From Pseudonocardia sp. T1-2H (GTDB lineage Bacteria; Actinomycetota; Actinomycetes; Mycobacteriales; Pseudonocardiaceae), in assembly GCF_038039215.1 (NCBI RefSeq), contig NZ_JBBPCL010000001.1, positions 1,860,001-1,924,000 on the forward strand: a DNA stretch of 64,000 nucleotides. Direction: 5' to 3'. Of this stretch, positions 35,591 to 44,584 are shown piece by piece. Position numbers and translations under genes: made by a program. The notes below the pieces were generated by a model. That model was not told the origin of the DNA. It did no database searches and saw only the letters and a program-made list of their open reading frames with translations. Position 1 is the stretch's first letter; each line of letters starts with the position of its first letter.

Positions 35591-36412
35591 TCAGTCGTTC
35601 GTCCGGATGGTGGACCTGATCATCGCCGCCACCGTGGCGATCATGTCCCCGTCGTCGACCGGGAGCCGCTGGACCCGGCTCTGGTACCAGGAAAGGTCGA
35701 GCATCGCCATGACGGCGAGGCCGAGCGCCTCCGGCGCGTCGGTCGGCTCGGTCTGCCGGTTCCGCAGGTTGACCCCGAGCAGCCACGCGACCCGCATCTG
35801 CAGCCGCTTGCTGCTCTCGCGGAAGTCCTCGTCCGGCGGTGCGGACTGGGCCGAGGAGAAGATGAAGGCGCCGTGCACGTCCATGAAGGCGAAGTACTCG
35901 GTGACCCAGCGCTCCACGTCCGCCCGTGACGCCGGGTGCGGGATGTCGTCCCAGCGGGTTACGGTGGCGAGGATGTCGCGGTAGGACTCCTCCCCGAGCA
36001 GGTTGAAGACCTCGCGCTTGTCCTTGAAGTAGGTGTAGAAGCCGGCCCGGGAGATGCCGCAGGCGTCGGTGATGTTGTTGATCCGGGTGCCGGAGTAGCC
36101 GCGGTCGAGGAACAGCTGCTGCGCGGCCTTGAGGATCAGGCTGCGCGTGCGGGCTGCACGCTCCCCGAGCCCGCCGTCGTCCGGCGACGGATCCGTCGTG
36201 CCGTGTGCCTCGGGGGCCACGGTGCTCGCCTCGTCGATCATGTACTCCAGGTCGTGTGCGGACAGAGCGTACGGGCGCTCGGACGGCGTCGCCGACCGGA
36301 GGGCCGCACCCAGCATAGTTGACGGCAGCGTCAGCCGGGCGGACCAGGCCGGATGTCTTTCGTGCGGTGGTGGAAGAGCAGAGTCGAAGCCACTGTCGGC
36401 GGTGGCCATCAT
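35591..36412 (-). CDS. TetR family transcriptional regulator
   Basis: I prefer ATG 36412 (GGAG five bases upstream); longer versions add unlikely sequence. An N-terminal extension of about 75 residues precedes the helix-turn-helix (LILKAAQQLFLDRGYSGTRI, then NNITDACGISRAGFYTYFKD). The effector domain that follows is typical in length and ends MIATVAAMIRSTIRTND. Next to acyl-CoA dehydrogenase, amidohydrolase and crotonase genes or remnants, it resembles regulators of lipid or aromatic catabolism. It is divergent from the amidohydrolase gene; a TTGACA (36533-36538) lies between them. Confidence 0.88.
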   Translation of the reverse strand: MMATADSGFDSALPPPHERHPAWSARLTLPSTMLGAALRSATPSERPYALSAHDLEYMIDEASTVAPEAHGTTDPSPDDGGLGERAARTRSLILKAAQQLFLDRGYSGTRINNITDACGISRAGFYTYFKDKREVFNLLGEESYRDILATVTRWDDIPHPASRADVERWVTEYFAFMDVHGAFIFSSAQSAPPDEDFRESSKRLQMRVAWLLGVNLRNRQTEPTDAPEALGLAVMAMLDLSWYQSRVQRLPVDDGDMIATVAAMIRSTIRTND

Positions 36413-36604
36413 AAGGTCTCCGATCAGTGCGAACGCGCGCCAAAGTGACGGTCGCGCCAAACCCTGTGGCGTTGCTCCTGCGCCCGGCGCGAAAGGTCGG
36501 CGTCGCCGCAGCGTCATGGTTCGCGAAGATAATTGACATTTTCGTCATACGAGTCACACGGTGATGGACGTTGCGCCAACGTCGCGGCAGTGGAGGGAAG
36601 AGCA

Positions 36605-37370
36605 GTGACGCAGTACACCGACGCGCCGATCTTCGACGCGGACACCCACATGTACGAGACACCGGAGGCCCTCACCCGGCACCTGCCGGAGCGCTTCCGC
36701 CGGGCGGTGCAGTACGTGCAGGTGGGACGGCACACCCGTATCTCGATCCTCAACCGGATCACCGAGTTCATCCCCAACCCCACGTTCGACCGGGTGGCCG
36801 CCCTGGGGGCGCACGAGAAGTTCTATTCGGGCCAGAACAAGGAGGGGAAGACCCTCCGCGAGCTCACCGGTCGGCCGATCGACGCGCAGCCGGACTTCCG
36901 CGAGCCGGGCCCCCGGATCAAGGCCCTCGACGAGCAGGGCGTGGACGAGGCGCTGGTCTTCCCGACGCTGGCCAACCTGGTCGAGCACTCCGCGGCGGAG
37001 GACCCCGAGCTGGTCGTGGCGATGATCCACGCGCTCAACCGCTGGATGCTCGAGACGTGGGGCTACGTGCACCAGGACCGGCTCTTCATGACCCCGGTGA
37101 TCTCGTGTGCGCTGGTCGACGACGCCCGCCGGGAACTCGAGTACCTCGTCGAGAACGGTGCCCGGGCCGTGCTCATCAAGCCGGCGCCGGTCAAGGGGTA
37201 CCGCGGCTGGCGCTCGCCGGCGCTCCCGGAGTTCGACCCGTTCTGGCAGGACGTCCAGGACGCGAACATGCCGATCGTCCTGCACGCGAGCCAGCCTCCG
37301 CTCGACGAGTACGTCAACCGGTGGGAGCCGCCGGAGACCAACAACTTCATGGAGATGAGCTCGTTCCGGT
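36605..37370 (+). pseudogene. amidohydrolase (metal-dependent hydrolase), 3'-truncated
   Basis: GTG 36605 follows GGAGGGAAG. The product begins DAPIFDADTHMYETPEALTR (the DxDxH metal motif of amidohydrolase-2 enzymes), continues RIKALDEQGVDEALVFPTLA and VLIKPAPVKGYRGWRSPALP, and reaches IVLHASQPPLDEYVNRW with the second metal histidine. After NNFMEMS the frame switches to unrelated sequence, so the C-terminal third is gone. At this point a crotonase gene begins in another frame. Relatives act in decarboxylation or hydrolysis of aromatic and steroid-like acids. Confidence 0.75.
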
Positions 37371-38121
37371 GGCGCAGGCCGCAGCCGTGCACGCGGCGGT
37401 CGCGGCGAACCCGCACGCCGCGACGGTTCTGGCAGGGCTGCTCCGCTGGTCCGGGTCGCTGCCGGTGCCGGCCGCGCTGGACGCCGAGTCGTTCGCCTAC
37501 TCCACCCTGCTGGGCGGGCCGGAGTTCCGCCGCTGGCTCGAGCACCGCGGGCCCCGGCCGCTGCCACCACCCGCTCCCGCCGACCCGGTGCTCGTCGCTC
37601 GGGCCGGGGACGAGCTGCGGATCACGCTCAACCGGCCCGAGCGGCGCAACGCTTACGGTCGCGAGGTCCGCGACGCCCTCGTGGAGGCCCTGCAGATCGC
37701 GGAGCTCGACGACACCGTCGACCGGGTGGTGCTCGACGGGGCCGGCCCGTCGTTCTGCACCGGTGGCGACCTCGACGAGTTCGGCACCACCCCCGACCTG
37801 GTCACCGCGCATCTCGTGCGGACCCGAGGCGGGGCTGCTGGCCTGCTGCATCGCCTCGGCGAGCATGTCGAGGTCCGGGTGCACGGCGCTTGCGTGGGCG
37901 CAGGGATCGAGCTCCCCGCGCTCGCCGGCCGCATCCTGGCCCACCCGGACACGACCTTCCGACTTCCCGAAGTCGGCATGGGCCTGATCCCCGGCGCCGG
38001 CGGCACCGTCAGCATTCCCCGCCGGATCGGCCGCCGGCGCACCCTCCACCTGGCCCTGACCGGCGCAGCCCTCGACGCCCGGACTGCCCTCGAGTGGGGA
38101 CTGATCGACCAGGTGCTGTGA
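37371..38121 (+). pseudogene. enoyl-CoA hydratase/isomerase, 5'-truncated
   Basis: The frame starts inside a crotonase-type protein: VAQAAAVHAAVAANPHAATV, then LAGLLRWSGSLPVPAALDAE, before the domain proper (ELRITLNRPERRNAYGREVR, FCTGGDLDEFG). Catalytic elements are complete: HGACVGAGIELPALAGRILA (first Glu) and RLPEVGMGLIPGAGGTVSIP (second Glu). The first tens of residues and the start codon are missing; the junction coincides with the end of the amidohydrolase fragment. Without a start it may be translated only by coupling, if at all. Confidence 0.75.
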
Positions 38122-38646
38122 GAACCAGCAGTCGTTCGCGAAGCTCGACGGCGAAGGGTTCGCTGTCTGCTTCGCCGCGGATGAGGGCGTGGATCGGTCG
38201 GTGTGGGCCAGGGGCTCGCCGACGAACTCGCCCCAGGCCTGGAGCCGCTGCCGTGGGGTCCAGGCGGTCCATATCGGCGAACCGGCTGGACCGGTCGCGT
38301 GGCCGCCGGGTTCCGCCGGGCCGGAGCGTGGCCCGTTGACGCAGAAGACGCTGTTGGCCACGGGGTGCGTCGAGCTGGCACGCAGCCCGGCACCGCCGGC
38401 GAGCGCCGTGGCTGAGGACCCATAGGCCCTGGGCGCTTGCAACGGCTAGCTGGTCCGGCGTTCGCGTTCGTTGGTCGTTCCTTCCTCCGAGGGCAGCACG
38501 GAGGAAGTTGTTCGGCCTATTCGGCGCCCCGACACTTCACGCTCTTCTCGTGGGGGCGCATGGTGATCCAGGCCACCTTGGTGTCGCAGCGGCCGTCAAC
38601 CATCTGGGCTCGGTCCAGTGGCTCTGACGGGAGGGGAGAGGGCGGA
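38122..38646. other. region with no assigned gene
   Basis: The stretch between the crotonase remnant and acyl-CoA dehydrogenase contains no family-like sequence. GGGAGGGGAGAGGGCGGA at its right edge supplies the ribosome site of the next gene. Confidence 0.45.
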
Positions 38647-39957
38647 ATGACCATCAACTTCACGATGTCCGAGGCGCAGCGGAAGATGCAGTACGAGGTG
38701 CGGGCGTTCGCGGAGAATGTGTTGGCCCCGGTCGTCCCGGCGGCGGACCGGGAGCCGGACCCGGTCAAGGCGGTGAACCTGACGAAGCCACCGTACGTCG
38801 AGGCCTACAAGGCCGGGATCGCGATGTGCATGCTGCCCGCGAATTACGGGGGCGGCGGGTTGCCGTGTGTGGACCTGCTGATCGCCGCCGAGGAGATCTG
38901 CGTCGTCGATCCCGGATTCGCCTGCACGGTCCTGTGCAACGGCCTGGGGCTCATGCCGGTGTCCTGGTACGGCTCCGAGGAGCAGAAGGAGCGCTTCCTG
39001 CGCGCCGCAACGTCGGATCCCACCGGCGAGTACCTGGGTGGCTGGACCGCGAGCGAGCCACCGGGTCGTCCGAGCGGCACGGCAAACTTCGACATTCCGC
39101 TGCCCCGTCCGGCCGGTGTGGGCCTCATCGCGACCCGGGACGGTGACCACTACGTCATCAACGGTCGCAAGTACTGGCCGTCGTCGGCAGGCTGGGACGA
39201 GCAGGGTGTCAACGCCCAGACCGTCATCGTCCGTACTGATCCGGAGGCCGGCGGAACCGAGGGCCTCTCGGCGATCGTCGTGGAGCGCGGCACGCCGGGG
39301 GTCACCTACAAGTACATCGACAAGGAAGGCCACCGTCTCACCTCGAACGCCGAGGTCACCTTCGACAACGCGCGGGTACCCGTCGAGAACCTGCTGCCCG
39401 AGGCGCACGGCAACGGCGACTTCGTGATCAACCGCAACTTCGCGTGGTCCGGTCCGGTTGCCGCGATCGCTGCGGTCGGAGTGGCACGCGCCGCCTACGA
39501 GAAGGCACTCGACTTCGCCCGGAACAACACCGCCGGCGCACTCAAACCGATCATCGAGTTCCAGAACGTCGGCTACGTACTCGGCGACGTCGCCGCGAAG
39601 ATCGAGATGGGCCGGTACTTCTCCTGGCGCGCCGCGGACTACCTGGACAAGCACGACCAGCACGCCGAACTCGTCGGTGCGATGAACAAGATCCAGGTCA
39701 CCGAGATGATGTTCGACTGCGTGTACAAGTGCATGCAGATCGTCGGAGTGAACAGTCTCGAGGCCGGGAACGGGTTCGGCAAGCTGCTCCGCGAGGCGTC
39801 CGTGTTCCCGATCTACGACGGTGGGAACATGGGCATGCAGCGCCGCCGCGTGCACGGCCTGCTCGCGGATCCGATGTTCAACCCGCGGGCGATCATGGAG
39901 GACGACTACGTGAAGTTCGACAAGCACCACGAAGCGATCGACACCGTCGTCGCCTGA
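38647..39957 (+). CDS. acyl-CoA dehydrogenase
   Basis: The 436-residue FAD enzyme has an N-terminal helical domain (MSEAQRKMQYEVRAFAENVL), the middle beta domain (GWTASEPPGRPSGTANF near the FAD/substrate loop, TVIVRTDPEAGGTEGLSAIV) and the C-terminal helical domain (FDCVYKCMQIVGVNSLEAGN, then ASVFPIYDGGNMGMQRRRVH). The YDGGNMGMQ sequence replaces the more common YEGT motif, and the catalytic glutamate position is not obvious, so substrate preference is uncertain. It is monocistronic and followed by a strong hairpin. The neighbouring remnants suggest a former acyl-CoA degradation locus. Confidence 0.93.
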   Translation: MTINFTMSEAQRKMQYEVRAFAENVLAPVVPAADREPDPVKAVNLTKPPYVEAYKAGIAMCMLPANYGGGGLPCVDLLIAAEEICVVDPGFACTVLCNGLGLMPVSWYGSEEQKERFLRAATSDPTGEYLGGWTASEPPGRPSGTANFDIPLPRPAGVGLIATRDGDHYVINGRKYWPSSAGWDEQGVNAQTVIVRTDPEAGGTEGLSAIVVERGTPGVTYKYIDKEGHRLTSNAEVTFDNARVPVENLLPEAHGNGDFVINRNFAWSGPVAAIAAVGVARAAYEKALDFARNNTAGALKPIIEFQNVGYVLGDVAAKIEMGRYFSWRAADYLDKHDQHAELVGAMNKIQVTEMMFDCVYKCMQIVGVNSLEAGNGFGKLLREASVFPIYDGGNMGMQRRRVHGLLADPMFNPRAIMEDDYVKFDKHHEAIDTVVA

Positions 39958-39973
39958 CGGCCGGACTGCACAG

Positions 39974-40000
39974 TGGGCCCGGGCGGATCGCCCGGGCCCA
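39974..40000 (+). terminator. strong GC hairpin after acyl-CoA dehydrogenase
   Basis: TGGGCCCGGGCG-GAT-CGCCCGGGCCCA is a perfect 12-bp stem with a 3-base loop, 17 bp after the stop codon. There is no U-tract, as is common in actinomycetes. Confidence 0.78.
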
Positions 40001-40311
40001 GCGTCATGCGGGTAGACGGCCATGGGCCCTGGGCGAGCCGAAGCAGCACCGGAAAGGTCAGCGCGAGGACTCCCCGCACCCGCATGTTGGCCGCGCAAGC
40101 TCTCGGGGACGTGCGCCAGCAACGCCGCGCGACCGCTCCGACCTGGACGTCGGCTCTCGAAAGCGATCTGGAGTTGGCGCAGCGAGTTGCCGTGGGCATC
40201 GACGAAGCGGCACTCCGCCAGATACTGGCGGGGCCCGTGGCACCCCCGACGGCCGCGGCGAACGACCATCCGACTGATCAACTGCAGTACTGGGTCCGGT
40301 CCCTCCCGGCC
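40001..40311. other. region with no assigned gene
   Basis: It lies between the terminator hairpin and the end of a convergent hydrolase gene. No recognisable coding sequence or repeat is seen. Confidence 0.45.
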
Positions 40312-41043
40312 TCACTTCAGGTGCCGGGCGAAGAACCGGTTCCCGGCGTCCCCCTCGAACTGCGGGACGCCGGTGTGCCCGCCCATATTGGCGTGCAGCG
40401 TCTTCTCCTTGGCGCCGAAGGCGTCGAACAGGTCCAGGGCCATCTTCCGGTCGTTTCCTTCGTCGTCCCACTGCAGCAGGACCTGCAGCGGAATGGTGAC
40501 CTACCGGGCCTCCTCGAACAGGGTGCGGGGCACGAAACTCCCGGCGAACAGAAGGGCGGCTGAGATGCGCGGCTCGACCACAGCCAACCGGATGCCGATG
40601 GCGATCACCCCTCCCGCGTACCCGACCGGGCCGCCGATCTCGGGCAGCGAAAGGAGGGCGTCCAGGGCGGCCCGCCATTCCGGGACCGCCTTTTCGACCA
40701 GCGGGAGAACGAGCCGGTCGACGATCTCGTCGTCGACCGGCTCGCCGGCCTCCAGTGCCCGGCGCAGGTCGGCGCGGGCCTGTTCGGCGGCGGCGGAACG
40801 GGGCCGGTCACCGCTCCAGGGGAGCTCGATGGTGGCCGCGGCGTAGCCCTCCGCCGCGGAGTGCCGGGCCCGGGCAACCAGTCGGGGGTACATCTTGTGC
40901 AGTCCGCCGGGATGGCCGAGCAGGATCAGCGGGGCCGGTGCGGATGCGGATCCGGGCGTCCACAGGATGCCGGGGATCTCGCCGAGGGTGAACCCGCGTT
41001 CTCCGACGCCGTCGTCGAGGCGCTGTTCGGAAGTGAATCGCAT
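40312..41043 (-). pseudogene. alpha/beta hydrolase interrupted by an amber codon
   Basis: ATG 41043 opens MRFTSEQRLDDGVGERGFTL, then PLILLGHPGGLHKMYPRLVA (oxyanion loop) and a dienelactone-hydrolase-like body. TAG at 40501-40503 stops it after FEEAR. The same frame continues VTIPLQVLLQWDDEGNDRKM, ALDLFDAFGAKEKTLHANMG and GHTGVPQFEGDAGNRFF to a stop at 40312, completing a 243-residue enzyme with its acid (DDEGND) and histidine (GGHTG). CAG to TAG is the simplest change. The expected elbow GxSxG reads GYAGG, so the nucleophile serine also seems lost (inference from the fold). Confidence 0.77.
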
Positions 41044-41347
41044 GGTCGTGCCTTTCGGGAGTGCTCGTGAACGGCGCTCCCGGACGACCTATCGCCCGAC
41101 CGTGACCCCGAAGGGATGCACCCATGTCGATACTGCGTTCACGGGTACCACCTCCTCGATCTCTCGCACGGCCGCCGGGAATGTAGCTGTGGTCGCCGTG
41201 GTCCGCCAACGGGTTTTCGCGCAGGCTCCGTGGCCGGACGCCACGGAGCCACTCGCCTCGAGGCCAAGGGCGTGCAGTCAAGTGCTTCGGCCAGTGGCGT
41301 GATCGCAGCGTGGTGAAGCCACACCTCGGTCGCGGCCGGCACCGGCA
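41044..41347. other. region with no assigned gene
   Basis: The stretch between the hydrolase start and the second repeat copy shows nothing that I can assign. Its right edge (41348) is the exact breakpoint where homology to 7333 begins. Confidence 0.45.
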
Positions 41348-41597
41348 CGCTGGCACTGATCGAGATCATCGAATGGCCGGCGCGGCGGTGTTGACGGTCG
41401 GTCATATCCTCGCCCACAACCGTCACCACGCCCTGTTGCGCAGCTTCGGCGAAGCGCGGGACGAGGCCTGAGTCCCGTACGCGACCGGCAGTCTCACGGT
41501 CCCGGCCCTCACTTCCCGGGGTGAGCATCGAGTCGATGGCGATGGCGATGGCGATGGCGATGGCGATGGCGATCGCGACCGCGAGTACCAGGACCGG
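41348..41597. repeat. long direct repeat, copy 2
   Basis: About 250 bp match 7333-7548. The plus strand carries the 3' end of the small gene seen at 7240, here without its start and with one base lost in ATGGCCGG(T)CGCGG, so it is dead. The minus strand carries the C terminus of a LURP-one-like protein. Copy 2 has a six-fold GATGGC tract and one extra GACCGC. Confidence 0.9.
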
Positions 41598-41860
41598 GTC
41601 CTGGTCTGCGTCGATCTCGACCCCGTCGGTTCACGGACGCGGAACCACTGCTCGGAGACCTCGGCGATCTTGCGGTCGTCCACCTCGATCTCGTACTCGG
41701 GCTCGTACTCGTGGTCGACGACGTTGCCGTGCACCTCCATGTCGGGCCCGGTCTCGACATCGACCTTCCGGCGCTTCCGCAGCGGGGTGATCCGCGTTTT
41801 GTGCACCCCGGCCAGGCGGTCGCCGTCGGGACTGACGGTACGCGGGCAGGGCCAGGCTCG
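41520..41860 (-). pseudogene. LURP-one-related protein, 5'-truncated and frameshifted
   Basis: The minus strand encodes PDGDRLAGVHKTRITPLRKR, KVDVETGPDMEVHGNVVDHE and YEIEVDDRKIAEVSEQWFRV. In the next frame come VEIDADQDPVLVLAV, an Ile-Ala repeat and DSMLTPG. This is the second half of a LURP-one (scramblase-like tubby-fold) domain. The first half is absent; the next gene begins four bases away. One missing G in a GGGG run near 41,623 separates the frames. The Ile-Ala run is encoded by the GATGGC repeat. No stop codon is found at the expected end. Confidence 0.6.
41535..41570. repeat. GATGGC hexanucleotide tandem repeat
   Basis: Six uninterrupted GATGGC units, versus one in the copy at 7,520. 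On the minus strand they read as Ile-Ala codons within the hydrophobic C-terminal helix of the LURP-one-like protein. Because the unit is six bases, length changes keep the frame. Confidence 0.95.
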
Positions 41861-41863
41861 TGG

Positions 41864-42526
41864 TCAGCCCGACGTCGGTGTGGGGGCCGCAGAGGTGTTG
41901 CCGCGCGTTGAGGTCGCGGACTCTCGTGATGCTGGGCCCGGGGCCGACACCGCGGGTTCGGATCGGCGAAGCGACGACACGATCCCGACGAGGCCCAGGA
42001 GGATCAGCACAACCCCGAGGAGCCAAGCGAGGGTTATGGCGCTGGACACTGGCCACGAGAGCACCACGATGCCGCCCAACACGCCGATCACACCGCTGAC
42101 GATCGTCCACCCCCGACCTGCTTCGCCGCGGCCACTGATCCCGTTGACGATGTCCGCCACGCCGTGGATCAGCCAGAACGCACCCAGGATCAAGGTCAGT
42201 ACGACCAGGGTCTGCAGGGGCGAGCGCAGGCAGATGATCCCGGCAATGAACGACAGCACGCCCAGAACCACGGAGAGCACCTTGGCCGAGGCCGACGTGT
42301 CCGGGATCGCGAAGGCGGCGACGACCCGAAAGATGCCCACGACGAACAACTGCACCGCGAAGATGACCGCGAGCGTCACCAGCGTGATGCCCGGCCAGAC
42401 CAGCACGAGGACTCCTGCGATCACGGTGAGCACCCCGTAGGCGGCCCACCACCAGCGTGAGCGACCGACGTCGGCGGCCATGTCGGCGACGTCGCGGTCC
42501 TGTCGCCGAGCTGCGTTCTCGGTCAT
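41864..42526 (-). CDS. HdeD family (DUF308) acid-resistance-like membrane protein
   Basis: AGGAGG seven bases upstream selects ATG 42526. The 220-residue protein has six helices in three DUF308 repeats: WWWAAYGVLTVIAGVLVLVW, FAVQLFVVGIFRVVAAFAIP, LSVVLGVLSFIAGIICLRSP and later WTIVSGVIGVLGGIVVLSW. The C terminus is long and Ser/Pro-rich. HdeD-type proteins are linked to acid or high-density stress in other bacteria; the mechanism is unknown. A perfect recurrent inverted repeat lies 65 bp upstream, between this gene and the divergent TMEM175-like gene. Confidence 0.88.
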   Translation of the reverse strand: MTENAARRQDRDVADMAADVGRSRWWWAAYGVLTVIAGVLVLVWPGITLVTLAVIFAVQLFVVGIFRVVAAFAIPDTSASAKVLSVVLGVLSFIAGIICLRSPLQTLVVLTLILGAFWLIHGVADIVNGISGRGEAGRGWTIVSGVIGVLGGIVVLSWPVSSAITLAWLLGVVLILLGLVGIVSSLRRSEPAVSAPGPASRESATSTRGNTSAAPTPTSG

Positions 42527-42590
42527 CGGTACCCCTCCTGAGGGCCGGATGTGTGGCGGAGCCATCGTCGCCCGATCCCACCGGACGGAG

Positions 42591-42609
42591 CTCACCCGCG
42601 ACGGGTGAG
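42591..42609. promoter_or_regulatory. 19-bp perfect inverted repeat, HdeD/TMEM175 intergenic
   Basis: CTCACCCG-CGA-CGGGTGAG has perfect 8-bp arms (9 bp with the flanking G/C) and lies between divergent genes. It is one of the two best copies of the window's recurrent element. A terminator role is less likely because both genes point away. Confidence 0.66.
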
Positions 42610-42687
42610 CCATGACCGTCCCGGCATGCGGAAGGTCGGTGTGCGAGGCCGGCTCCCGAAGTCGGCACCCAGGTCCAGAACAGTGCC

Positions 42688-43128
42688 GTGGCCGACCTGC
42701 TGCGCGAGCACGCGGCCGACATCCTCGCGTTCTTGCTCAGCTTCACGGTCATTGCGCGACTCTGGCTCGCCCAGCATTCGATCGTCAGTGTCCTGGTACG
42801 TCAGAACCCGTTGGTGGTCGGGCTCCTGCTCGCGTGGACCCTCACCATCGTGTTCCTTCCGTTCCCGACGACCTTGGTCGCGGGCACCTCGAACGACGGC
42901 CTCGCCAAGCTGCTCTACATCGGCACGATGACGATGAGCTCGGCCCTGCTGGCGCTCCTCCCGCGGGTGATCGGCCGTGATCGGAGCTTGCGCGACACCG
43001 ACGCGGGGCCAGACGTCCTGCCGACAGCCGGCACCACATCGGCAGGCCTCGAACAGGCGCCGGTGGTTGATCCTCGTCTCCACCGAGCCGTCATCAGGCC
43101 TGCACGAAGGCCAGCAGGTCCGCGTTGA
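42688..43128 (+). CDS. TMEM175-like (DUF1211) membrane protein, N-terminally short
   Basis: The frame encodes [53 protein letters not shown] and [20 protein letters not shown], the body of a bacterial TMEM175/DUF1211 potassium-channel-like protein. The first helix with its conserved FSDGV motif is missing. Coding-like sequence starts about 42,645 with no good start before GTG 42688. The last 45 residues are hydrophilic and overlap the convergent hydrolase gene. The shortened N terminus probably removes the selectivity filter. Confidence 0.65.
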   Translation: MADLLREHAADILAFLLSFTVIARLWLAQHSIVSVLVRQNPLVVGLLLAWTLTIVFLPFPTTLVAGTSNDGLAKLLYIGTMTMSSALLALLPRVIGRDRSLRDTDAGPDVLPTAGTTSAGLEQAPVVDPRLHRAVIRPARRPAGPR

Positions 43129-43918
43129 TCGTCTCGGCCTCGGTGGTCGGCATGCCGTGCGGGAATCCCTTGTACGTCTTGAGCGTCCCGTTCTGCAGGA
43201 GCTCCGCGGACAGCGGGCCGGAGTCGGCATAGGGAACGATCTGGTCGTCGTCGCCGTGCATCACCAGGACCGGCACCGTGATCTTCTTGAGGTCCTCGGT
43301 GAAATCGGTCTGGGAGAAGGCGACGATGCCGTCGTAATGTGCCTTCGCCCCGCCCATCATTCCCTGGCGCCACCAGTTTTCGATGATCGCTTCCGAGGGT
43401 TCCACGCCGGGCCGGTTGAAGCCGTAGAAGGGGCCCGACGGCAGCGCCCGGTAGAACTCGGACCGGTTGGCGGCCAGCTGGGCCTGGAAGCCGTCGAACA
43501 CGCTCTTCGGCAGGCCGCCGGGATTCGCGACGGTCTGCACCATGAGCGGCGGCACCGCACTGATCAGCACGGCTTTCGCCACGCGGCTCTCACCGCGTCG
43601 AGCGATGTAGCGAACGACCTCGCCGCCACCGGTGGAGTGCCCCACGTGCACGGCGTCCTGGAGATCGAGATGGGCAGTCAGGGCAGCCAGATCGTCCGCG
43701 TAGTGGTCCATGTCGTGACCGTCGCTGGTCTGCGTGGAGCGTCCGTGCCCGCGCCGGTCATGGGCGATGACGCGGTAGCCGTGCTGGAGGAAGAACAGCA
43801 TTTGGGTGTCCCAATCGTCACCCGAGAGCGGCCAGCCGTGGCTGAAGACGATCGGTTGACCAGAGCCCCAGTCCTTGTAGAAGATCTCCGTGCCGTCGGT
43901 CGTGGTGATCGTGTTCAT
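43094..43918 (-). CDS. alpha/beta hydrolase, cofactor-free haloperoxidase/esterase type
   Basis: The 274-residue enzyme opens [20 protein letters not shown], the usual start of non-heme chloroperoxidases and arylesterases. The oxyanion loop is [13 protein letters not shown], the nucleophile elbow [18 protein letters not shown] (Ser), the acid [15 protein letters not shown] and the histidine [17 protein letters not shown]. The length and all three catalytic residues are normal. Such enzymes hydrolyse esters and can form peracids that oxidise halides. It is monocistronic, convergent with the TMEM175-like gene, and fully in frame. Confidence 0.94.
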   Translation of the reverse strand: MNTITTTDGTEIFYKDWGSGQPIVFSHGWPLSGDDWDTQMLFFLQHGYRVIAHDRRGHGRSTQTSDGHDMDHYADDLAALTAHLDLQDAVHVGHSTGGGEVVRYIARRGESRVAKAVLISAVPPLMVQTVANPGGLPKSVFDGFQAQLAANRSEFYRALPSGPFYGFNRPGVEPSEAIIENWWRQGMMGGAKAHYDGIVAFSQTDFTEDLKKITVPVLVMHGDDDQIVPYADSGPLSAELLQNGTLKTYKGFPHGMPTTEAETINADLLAFVQA

Positions 43919-44471
43919 GCGCTGCCTCCGTTGGTCTGGGCCTTGCCGCCGACAACGTGCGCGCTGGCAGGGTAACCATCACTCTTGTTGCGCTCCAGCC
44001 GCTCGACTGCCGCGCTAGTGGCTCCGCAGGCGAGCCGGTGGTGTGCACGGGCTGATGCTCCGCCGTTCGGTCTCCAACGACGACCGCCCCGCCCCGCGCT
44101 CGGCCCCGACGGGGCGAACCACACTCGTCCAGGTCGCCGTGGCCGGCGACCAAGACCGGACACAGCAGCTGGGGCACGGCGGCCAGGCTGGTCCGAATGC
44201 CCCGCGTCAGCCTCGTCCCCGACACCCCGAACCGTCCCGGGGAGGCGACCACGACCGGCAGCATCCCGGCGCTCAGCGCCCGACCAACAGAAGATCACGC
44301 AGCAACCGTCAACACCACGCCCGCGGACCTGGCCCGGGCTGACCGAGCAGAAAGCCGTGGACGCTGGTCGGGCGATATCTCGACCGTATCGAGGCCCGCC
44401 ATACGGAGCCCCGATAAGGCGGGCAAATGGGCCTGACGGCGGGAGGGGGTTGTCGAGTATCTGTAATAGGG
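43919..44471. other. region with no assigned gene
   Basis: No frame shows a family I can support, although it is more than 500 bp long. The right part contains short inverted repeats that continue into the leader of the M23 gene. Confidence 0.45.
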
Positions 44472-44527
44472 CTCGGCCGGGCCGAGACAGGGGGCCGGGG
44501 AAATCGGGCATAGCGCAGAAATGCCCG
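44472..44527 (+). promoter_or_regulatory. possible structured leader of the M23 peptidase gene
   Basis: There are two hairpins: CTCGGCC-G-GGCCGAG (44472-44486) and CGGGCAT...ATGCCCG (44505-44511 with 44521-44527). They lie 58-113 bp before ATG 44585. I compared it by eye with the c-di-AMP (ydaO) riboswitch that often precedes such hydrolases and do not see its conserved sequence. The function is open. Confidence 0.33.
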
Positions 44528-44584
44528 TCAGGGGCCGAGCGGAAACCGGGCAATTCAGGAGGGTTATCCGATCGGGGGCAAACG

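Noticed and set aside
33779..35929. 716-codon plus-strand frame taken as one protein
   Set aside because: Only 34538-35575 has family sequence; the ends are antisense to ligase/TetR fragments and to the intact TetR gene.
44300..44584. c-di-AMP (ydaO) riboswitch upstream of the M23 gene
   Set aside because: Context fits, but the conserved riboswitch sequence blocks are not visible; kept only as an unspecific structured leader.
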